In this document: positions 31,804-37,679 of the stretch, piece after piece
Numbering within the stretch: the first letter of the stretch is position 1
Layout of the letters: every line of letters begins with the position of its first letter
From: Gracilaria domingensis
Lineage: Eukaryota; Rhodophyta; Florideophyceae; Gracilariales; Gracilariaceae
Assembly: GCA_022539475.1 (NCBI GenBank)
Contig: VCMS01000413.1
Location: 1 to 37,679 of the forward strand
DNA length: 37,679 nt
Direction of reading: 5' to 3'
The notes under the pieces: model-generated
Seen by the model: only the letters and a program-made list of their open reading frames with translations
Databases searched by the model: none
What the model was told of the DNA's origin: nothing
Position numbers and translations under genes: made by a program

Positions 31804-34393
31804 TATATCGGGTCCAGTGAACGTGAAGTCCTTGGGAGGCTCGCACTACTTTGTCACATTCATCGATGACCACAGCCGCTACTGCTTCTTGTACATGCTC
31901 AAGACGAAGGATGAGGTGTTCCGGATGTTCATCAAGTGGCTCAGGTTTGTGGAGAACCAGATGGGAAGGAAAGTGTTAACCATCACCGCTCGCAAGAGTG
32001 TGTTGCGTACATTACGCACTGACAATGGTGGTGAGTACTTGTCCAATCGGTTCTCCGAAAAGCTTGAGCAGTACGGTATTGAGCATCAGCGAACTGTGCC
32101 TTATAATCCACAGCAGAACGGGCTTGCCGAGAGGTTCAACCGCACACTCATGGACTTGGTCAGGTCAAGGTTGCATCACAAGAATGTGCCAAAAAGCTTT
32201 TGGGCTGAGGCTCTGAATGTTTCTGTGTATGTGCGCAACAGAGTGACCTGCAAAGCGCTTCCGAGTGACGTGACTCCGTTTGAGCTGTGGCATGGACAGA
32301 AGCCTGATCTGAGCAATCTGCGTGTGTTTGGTAGCCGTTGCTGGTACAAGGTGGTTGATCACAAGTTGAAGAAGCTGGAAGAGCGTGCAGTGGAAGCCAT
32401 CTTCATTGGGTACACTTCAGGCTCCCACGGATACAAGTTGTGGGACAGCCAGAAGAAGAAGGTGTTTGTGTCACGAGATGTGAGGTTTGACGAGTGCTCT
32501 GGAACTGAAAGTGACGAGCACTCTGAACACGAGGACTACGCGGATATCGACTTGGTCGACAAGTCGGGAGCTGCTGAAGCCTCAACCTCTGACACATCCA
32601 CCGATGATTCTGAAGATGACCCTTCTGCGCCAGCTTCTCACGAGAGAACCACGAATGCCAGTACGGATGAGAACACCACACCAGACACACATTATGAGCC
32701 GGGAGTGACAGAGACGCATCTTCTTCGTAGATCCACACGTCAGAGAAAGACGACATCCTCATGGTGGCGTGGTGCCAGTGCTTTGCTTACAGCCAGTGAT
32801 GATACTCCTTCGTCGTACGGTGACGCAGTGTCACGTCCTGATTCCGAAGCTTGGAAGAAGGCGATGAAGAGTGAGTATCAATCGTTGATGGAGCACGACA
32901 CGTGGGATCTAGTGCCAAGGCCAGCAGACAGCAACGTGATTTCGTCCAAGTGGGTGTATGTACAGAAGTATGAGGCTTCGTCATCTGGTGAACCGACAGT
33001 GCGTTACAAGGCTCGTCTGGTTGCAAGAGGCTTCCTGCAGATCGAAGGTGTGGACTTCTCAGAGACATATGTACCTGTGGTGAAGTTCACATCCATCAGA
33101 ATGATCTTGTCTGTGACTGCCGTACGAGACTTTCACTTGCACCAGATGGACGTGAAGACTGCCTTTCTGAACGGTGACCTTGACGAGACAGTGTACATGG
33201 AGCAGCCAATGGGGTTCACACAGCAGGAAAAGGAGGACTTGGTGTGCCGATTGAAGAAAGCAATCTATGGGCTTAGACAAGCACCAAGACAGTGGCACGC
33301 CAAGATATACGCCTTCCTTGTTGGTGAAATGCACCTCAAGCCGAATGATGCAGACGAGTGTGTCTACACCGGGATCATACTGGGTTTCTTGGTTATCATT
33401 GCTCTGTATGTTGACGACTTGCTGATTGCGAGTCCGAGCATGAAAACCGTGGAACGTGTGAAGGCAGAGCTGTCAAGTCGTTTCCGCATGAAGGACCTCA
33501 AAGAAGCTCGCATGGTTCTTGGATTTGAAATCCATCGAGACAGAACCAAGCGAGAGCTGTACTTGACTCAGTCAGCGTACACGAACAAGGTCCTGGAGCG
33601 ATTTGGCATGCAGCTGTCGAAACCCGTTGACACTCCTATGGAGTGCGGTGTGTACTTGTCTGTTGAGGAGGAAGTGCTCACGCATGTACCGTATCGTCAG
33701 GCGATTGGCTGCCTCATGTATCTGTCTGTGGGAACTCGTCCATACATCTCATATGCTGTGGCTAAGCTGGCCAAGTATGTTGAGAAGCCGGGAAACACTC
33801 ACTGGAAGGCGGTCAAGCGTGTTCTTCGCTACCTCAATGGCACTACCACGTTCGGGTTGACGTATGGCTCCAGCACCGATTTGCAATTGCACGGCTATGT
33901 GGGCTCTGACTGGGCTGGCAATGTTGCCAACCGCAAGTCCACTAGTGGATACTTGTTCATGATGTGCGGTGGTGCTGTGTCGTGGTCGTCTCGTCAACAG
34001 GAGGTAGTTGCTCTGTCGAGTGCAGAGGCTGAGTACGTGAGCTTGTGCTCTGGCACCAAGGAGGCGATCTGGCTTAGGCGACTTTGGAACGGCATTGGCA
34101 GTGTGATTGGCATGGAAGCAGAGGGATCTGTGAAGCTGCTGGTTGAACCAACTCCCATGTATGTTGACAACCAGGGCAGCATTGACCTTGCTCGAAATGG
34201 AGTGGTAAACAGGAGAACCAAACACATTGAGATTCGGTTCCACTTCACTCGAGAAGCTCTGCAGGCCAAGTCGATTGTGCTGTTCTACTGCCCGACGGAT
34301 TCCATGGTTGCCGACATGCTGAATATGCCACTTGCGCGAGTGAAGCACGAGAGGTTCCGCGAAGCCGGTGGTGTGATCCACAAAGAAGTTTGA
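31643..34393 (+). CDS. pol: Copia pol, copy 4: only uninterrupted integrase-RT-RNase H frame
   Basis: 916 codons from an ATG at 31643. The first ~47 codons are out-of-frame gag; real homology starts at about residue 48 (31784). Integrase core: D54, D127 and E163, with 35 residues between the last two. An acidic Ser/Thr-rich linker spans about 285-350. RT: D503 in QMDVKTAFLNG and YVDD at 589-592. RNase H: GSDWAGN near 754-760, SSAEAEY near 792, VDNQG near 841. Protease and the integrase HHCC zinc finger are missing, and the RNase H position normally Asp in DSDWAGD is Gly. Open, but not a complete pol. It shares NMPLARV and HKEV with copy 2. Confidence 0.88.
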   Translation: MMGLTRIRSMLLTQVYIPRSTMSKVRAAAILTLYASLRMVPTRPLTVTGLVHSDISGPVNVKSLGGSHYFVTFIDDHSRYCFLYMLKTKDEVFRMFIKWLRFVENQMGRKVLTITARKSVLRTLRTDNGGEYLSNRFSEKLEQYGIEHQRTVPYNPQQNGLAERFNRTLMDLVRSRLHHKNVPKSFWAEALNVSVYVRNRVTCKALPSDVTPFELWHGQKPDLSNLRVFGSRCWYKVVDHKLKKLEERAVEAIFIGYTSGSHGYKLWDSQKKKVFVSRDVRFDECSGTESDEHSEHEDYADIDLVDKSGAAEASTSDTSTDDSEDDPSAPASHERTTNASTDENTTPDTHYEPGVTETHLLRRSTRQRKTTSSWWRGASALLTASDDTPSSYGDAVSRPDSEAWKKAMKSEYQSLMEHDTWDLVPRPADSNVISSKWVYVQKYEASSSGEPTVRYKARLVARGFLQIEGVDFSETYVPVVKFTSIRMILSVTAVRDFHLHQMDVKTAFLNGDLDETVYMEQPMGFTQQEKEDLVCRLKKAIYGLRQAPRQWHAKIYAFLVGEMHLKPNDADECVYTGIILGFLVIIALYVDDLLIASPSMKTVERVKAELSSRFRMKDLKEARMVLGFEIHRDRTKRELYLTQSAYTNKVLERFGMQLSKPVDTPMECGVYLSVEEEVLTHVPYRQAIGCLMYLSVGTRPYISYAVAKLAKYVEKPGNTHWKAVKRVLRYLNGTTTFGLTYGSSTDLQLHGYVGSDWAGNVANRKSTSGYLFMMCGGAVSWSSRQQEVVALSSAEAEYVSLCSGTKEAIWLRRLWNGIGSVIGMEAEGSVKLLVEPTPMYVDNQGSIDLARNGVVNRRTKHIEIRFHFTREALQAKSIVLFYCPTDSMVADMLNMPLARVKHERFREAGGVIHKEV

Positions 34394-34403
34394 GGTCAGT
34401 GAC

Positions 34404-34413
34404 AGAGGGGGGG
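34404..34413 (+). other. Polypurine tract, unit 4/5 boundary
   Basis: AGAGGGGGGG directly before LTR-B. Confidence 0.8.
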
Positions 34414-35191
34414 TGTTGGATGTTGACCCTGTGCTGTCACTGAAAACCAAAAGTGCTGGGGAGCATGGGCTGTTTTGGAGGGTGCCGTTGGAAAAGCGCA
34501 TATGCGCCTCTGCGCAAACTCAACGTGAAACGGGCTTCTGATTGGCTACTGCAAATGGTCATATGCATTGTGGTTCGTACAAGTGTTGTGGCGCTAATGG
34601 GTTGTTTCCAGGGTACACGTGTGTAGCTAATACACTGGGCATACTGTACATGATGCACAGAGTACACACGTATGTACGTGGACATGTAGGACAGCTTAGT
34701 GTATCTTGGGCACTATGGTGAGGAGTTGATGCGGTGTCAAGAGGATTACAGTGTGGTGTTGTTGGTGACGTAGGACTTGGAGTGAGTTTGTGGTGAAGTT
34801 CTGTTGGTGAGCTTGTACGTAACTGTTATGGTGTGGTGTATGGATTACAGTGTGTTGGCACTATGTGAATCTGTGCATGGTCATGGTTATGTGTAGGCAC
34901 GTAAATTATTGTGCACTGTTGTGCACTGTTGTGCTTTGTTGTTGTAAGCTGCCATGATAGTGTGGGAGTGTTACGATGTTATGTTAGGAGATGATTGGTA
35001 GTATTGAGTGTCTCTAGCTATTGGTTTAGGTATTGCTTGGAGTTGGACTTGTGCGATGGTTGCGCAAAGTAGTCCTATATAAGCGGTGACTCGAGCACCT
35101 CCAAGTAAATTCCGAGCTAGAGCTGGCGAACTTCCCTTCATTCCCCCCATCCTTTCTCCCAACCTTCCCTTTCCAGCTATAACCTCCATCA
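34414..35191 (+). repeat. LTR-B, sense copy, unit 5
   Basis: 778 bp, matching unit 3 at all the diagnostic sites I compared (CTAGCTATTGG, TGGTGTGGTGTATGG, the antisense-type tract) except the lost C. TATA box at 35076. Confidence 0.88.
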
Positions 35192-35730
35192 CCTTGCGGA
35201 TCAATAGAAGCCAAAAGCATAGGAGCCTTATGAGTTTCTGGAATGGCAGCATCCTTGCCCATGCGATCCAACTGTGAGAACAGTGCAGTGAATTGATCGA
35301 CATACTCAGACATGTTCTGCCCCTTGTACGACATTCGGAACAGTTGAGTCTGAACCGCGATGCGGGAAACCGTTCGATTAGATGCATAACGTGCATCGAG
35401 CACCTTGAGCATTCGTGCCAGATCATCATCCACATCCATAACGACACGCAAGGGAGCATCGCCAAGTGCACAAATGATGATGCCACAGGCCTTTTCACGC
35501 TTAGCCAATGTGCGAATGGGGTCCACAGAGGATCCTTGACCATCACTACCAGTGGTATCGGTTGACATGGACTGCGCGGCATCCGTGTTAACAACATTCC
35601 AGACACCTTTGATACGACATGCAGCACGAAGACGATGTCGCCAGAGTGCGTAATCTTCACCACGCTTACCATGAAAGCGGGGGATCTTCACACCAGGGTT
35701 GGTTTCAGTTTCGTTTTCCGAGTCCGACAT
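35026..35730 (-). CDS. gag: N-terminal half of copia Gag, unit 5 (open, truncated)
   Basis: 234-codon frame from 35730, Gag part identical in type to units 3 and 4 (DDDLARMLKVLD), ending at the LTR-B junction. Confidence 0.8.
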   Translation of the reverse strand: MSDSENETETNPGVKIPRFHGKRGEDYALWRHRLRAACRIKGVWNVVNTDAAQSMSTDTTGSDGQGSSVDPIRTLAKREKACGIIICALGDAPLRVVMDVDDDLARMLKVLDARYASNRTVSRIAVQTQLFRMSYKGQNMSEYVDQFTALFSQLDRMGKDAAIPETHKAPMLLASIDPQGDGGYSWKGKVGRKDGGNEGKFASSSSEFTWRCSSHRLYRTTLRNHRTSPTPSNT

Positions 35731-36402
35731 TGTAAAAGACTCGTTCTGAATACAACCAGATCGAGGAAACCAAGTAGAAAATGGAAGACGGAATCACAAA
35801 AGTAGCTTCGACAAACAATAATACAAGCAGAGTGAGGGACTCAATGCTTATGTTACACAAAGATGGTAAAAGCTGGAGTGGAGTATTCTCAACACTCAAC
35901 AGCGAGGGCGCCAGCGGAGACCGTGTAACCAGGTCTACAACGCTCGTCGGGACGCGTCCCGTACGCGATCACAGGCGGAGTTCGGGTACTCGACGCCTGG
36001 AGTATACTCACGGGTGAGACAGAACTCAACCCGGAAACAAAAAGAAGAAGAAGAAGCAGCGGGTCCACTGGCAGGATCTAATATCCGGTTACCCTAGAGG
36101 TCCGAACCTCTGGTCCCTGGTTACTCTCTCCAGGTGAGGCACGGATTCTTCTTGACCTACCCTGCTCTGCGTACTTCAGAGCGAGGGGCTTTACAATCCC
36201 TACGAGACGTCCTAGGGAGGTTAGTAGCCAAAGATATGCGTTCACCAGTTAGCCCCTGCTAGTCGCTTGCGGGAAATCAGCGCGGTCCTTCTGCTCGCTC
36301 GCTCGCTCGCTCGCAACGCGTACCTGTCGCAGATAGGAAAACTTCGTAGAATCCAAAGGAGAAATTAGTAGAAGAGCGTGACGTCTGCGAAGAGTCGACG
36401 CT
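35731..36402 (-). other. Antisense leader, unit 5
   Basis: No difference from unit 3 noticed. Confidence 0.65.
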
Positions 36403-36415
36403 CTGGGCCCATAAC
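36403..36415 (-). other. Primer-binding site, unit 5
   Basis: GTTATGGGCCCAG on the minus strand, unchanged. Confidence 0.7.
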
Positions 36416-36419
36416 TTAA

Positions 36420-37081
36420 TGCAACGAACGCAGGTTAGAGAAGTGAAAAGGAAAAAGATGTGAACAAGATGGGTAAGACAAACAAAAGGGGGTAGGCCAC
36501 CTTCGGCCGAGTTTAGTGAACGGGGACGATCGCAACCTACTAGTACTAACCGCGCACCGCCGCCGTCGCTGCATGCGACATAACAGCACACGCTGTCAAA
36601 GTGTACAGCTTGACGACGAAAGCGCGCGAAAATCATAATACGAATTCAAAACAACTAAATCAAACCGCGCTAAATCCAATGCCAACTCCATGATCCATTA
36701 GTAGCCCCAAAAAATCAACATTTTCAATCCGGCGCATCAAACCCGCTCGCGCAGCTCAGAATCGCACATTCGCTCCAAAACCCTTCGCAGTAGCCTAGAA
36801 TCGCACATATTGCAAAACCCGCTCAAAACAGCCTGTATTCGCTCATTCTCAGCTACTGCATAACTGGCCAGCAGTAGCAGACTTCAGCCAATCACAGCGC
36901 ACCACTTGTGCCATTCCTCACTCCTGCCCCATACAGCCAGGTCCACTTGTCCACACTACGTTGCATATACGCATTTGCAGTAGCCAATAATATTGCAGTA
37001 TTACGTTGGGTTTGTGGAGAGGCGCATATGCGCTTTTTGCGCGAGGGTGCCCAAAAGTGCCCATGCTCCCCTGCAACTTTG
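36420..37081 (-). repeat. LTR-C, antisense, unit 5, interrupted
   Basis: Unit 3 type variants (CACAGCGCAC, CCATTCCTCAC). The sequence runs to CAACTTTG and is then replaced by a D LTR, about 37 bp short of the LTR-C terminus. Confidence 0.6.
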
Positions 37082-37679
37082 TGTTGGAAGTCATGCTGTC
37101 ACTGACATCAAGCAGTTGAGATGTGTGGAGTCTAGAATGGTACCTTGATACGTGAAACCGAGATTGATGTTGTTCTGTTTGGTATACTACGTTGCTGTGT
37201 GGTATACTCAGTATGGGTTGAACGTTTATGGCTACACTGGAACGCTATCGTTCAGCTGGGATGACCACAAGGTACAACGATGACAGGTTGTACAGTGGTC
37301 ATGAAGTACAGGGTTGAAGGCTATGTATGTGCACACAAGGTACAGGTGGCAGCACTGTCAGTGTTGTGAAGTTTACACCATGTTTGAGTTGTGCTACATG
37401 CAAATGTGTGTGTATGGATGAATGGAACATGTTGCAGCTAAGTGACTGACGTCATGTGGTTTACAGGTACTTGTTGATGATGTGGGACTTGGGTATCTGG
37501 CACGTACACTCTACGGTGTGGTGTACAGATTACAGCGTGCCAGCAACACGTGAAGTGTGATGTGATGTTCCGTAAGCATGGCTGGTCATGATGGTGAGGT
37601 GTTGCATTGTGTGTATGCATGGTCGTGTTACTATGGTGAGCTGTCATATTGTTGACTGCGTTGATGTGTGGTGCTCGTG
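37082..37679 (+). repeat. LTR-D, third copy, cut by the window edge
   Basis: The first 598 bp of LTR-D from TGTTGGAAG; I see no difference from the two LTRs of the complete element. CTTTG at 37077-37081 would be the left target duplication. Whether this is a full element or a solo LTR cannot be seen. Confidence 0.9.

Larger units (their letters stand above)
1..37081 (+). mobile_element. Tandem array of ~7.13-kb composite copia-type units
   Basis: The same order of segments recurs with LTR-B(+) starts at 1788, 8912, 16042, 27283 and 34414. Spacings are 7124, 7130, 11241 (7130 plus the 4111 bp added by element D and its target duplication) and 7131. Adjacent internal regions share one LTR-B, so the pattern is LTR-internal-LTR-internal and not a set of separate insertions with their own LTR pairs. 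Copies differ by scattered substitutions and 1-7 bp indels. Neither true end of the array is visible: the left edge lies inside a pol copy and the right side is interrupted by a D LTR at 37082. An assembly artefact in a repeat-only contig cannot be excluded, but private variants in each unit argue that several real copies exist. Confidence 0.9.

Overview
The window is made entirely of eukaryotic LTR-retrotransposon DNA of the Ty1/copia (Pseudoviridae-like) superfamily; I see no host gene. Copia domain order (Gag with CCHC knuckle, integrase, RT with YVDD, RNase H), TG...CA LTRs, 5-bp target duplication and primer sites matching the anticodon arm of initiator tRNA-Met all point to a eukaryotic nuclear repeat contig. 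The host group cannot be fixed from the sequence; an oomycete or other protist/fungus is only a guess.

Layout. A composite unit of about 7.13 kb is repeated head to tail. LTR-B(+) copies start at 1788, 8912, 16042, 27283 and 34414, giving four complete units, a partial pol at the left edge (1-1767) and a fifth unit cut at 37081. Each unit reads: LTR-B(+) | antisense N-terminal half of a gag | antisense leader and primer-binding site | antisense LTR-C | antisense LTR-B | antisense fragment of a third family (D) | sense C-terminal half of another gag | sense integrase-RT-RNase H | polypurine tract | next LTR-B(+). Each unit therefore holds a ~0.78-kb inverted LTR pair around two unrelated half elements facing each other.

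Unit 3 carries, inside its integrase domain, a complete 4106-bp element D (20799-24904) with near-identical 993-bp LTRs and a TACTT duplication. D codes for no recognisable protein. It has a half-tRNA primer site, a leader related to that of the gag element in the units, and an array of short stem-loops with compensatory stem changes. A second D LTR starts at 37082 and runs off the right edge.

Function. No pol copy is complete: all lack protease and the integrase zinc domain through one shared deletion, and four of the five have lost an RNase H Asp. Single copies add a nonsense codon, frameshifts or the D insertion. The array is a passive tandem repeat grown by recombination, while D looks like a recent non-autonomous arrival that must borrow proteins in trans.
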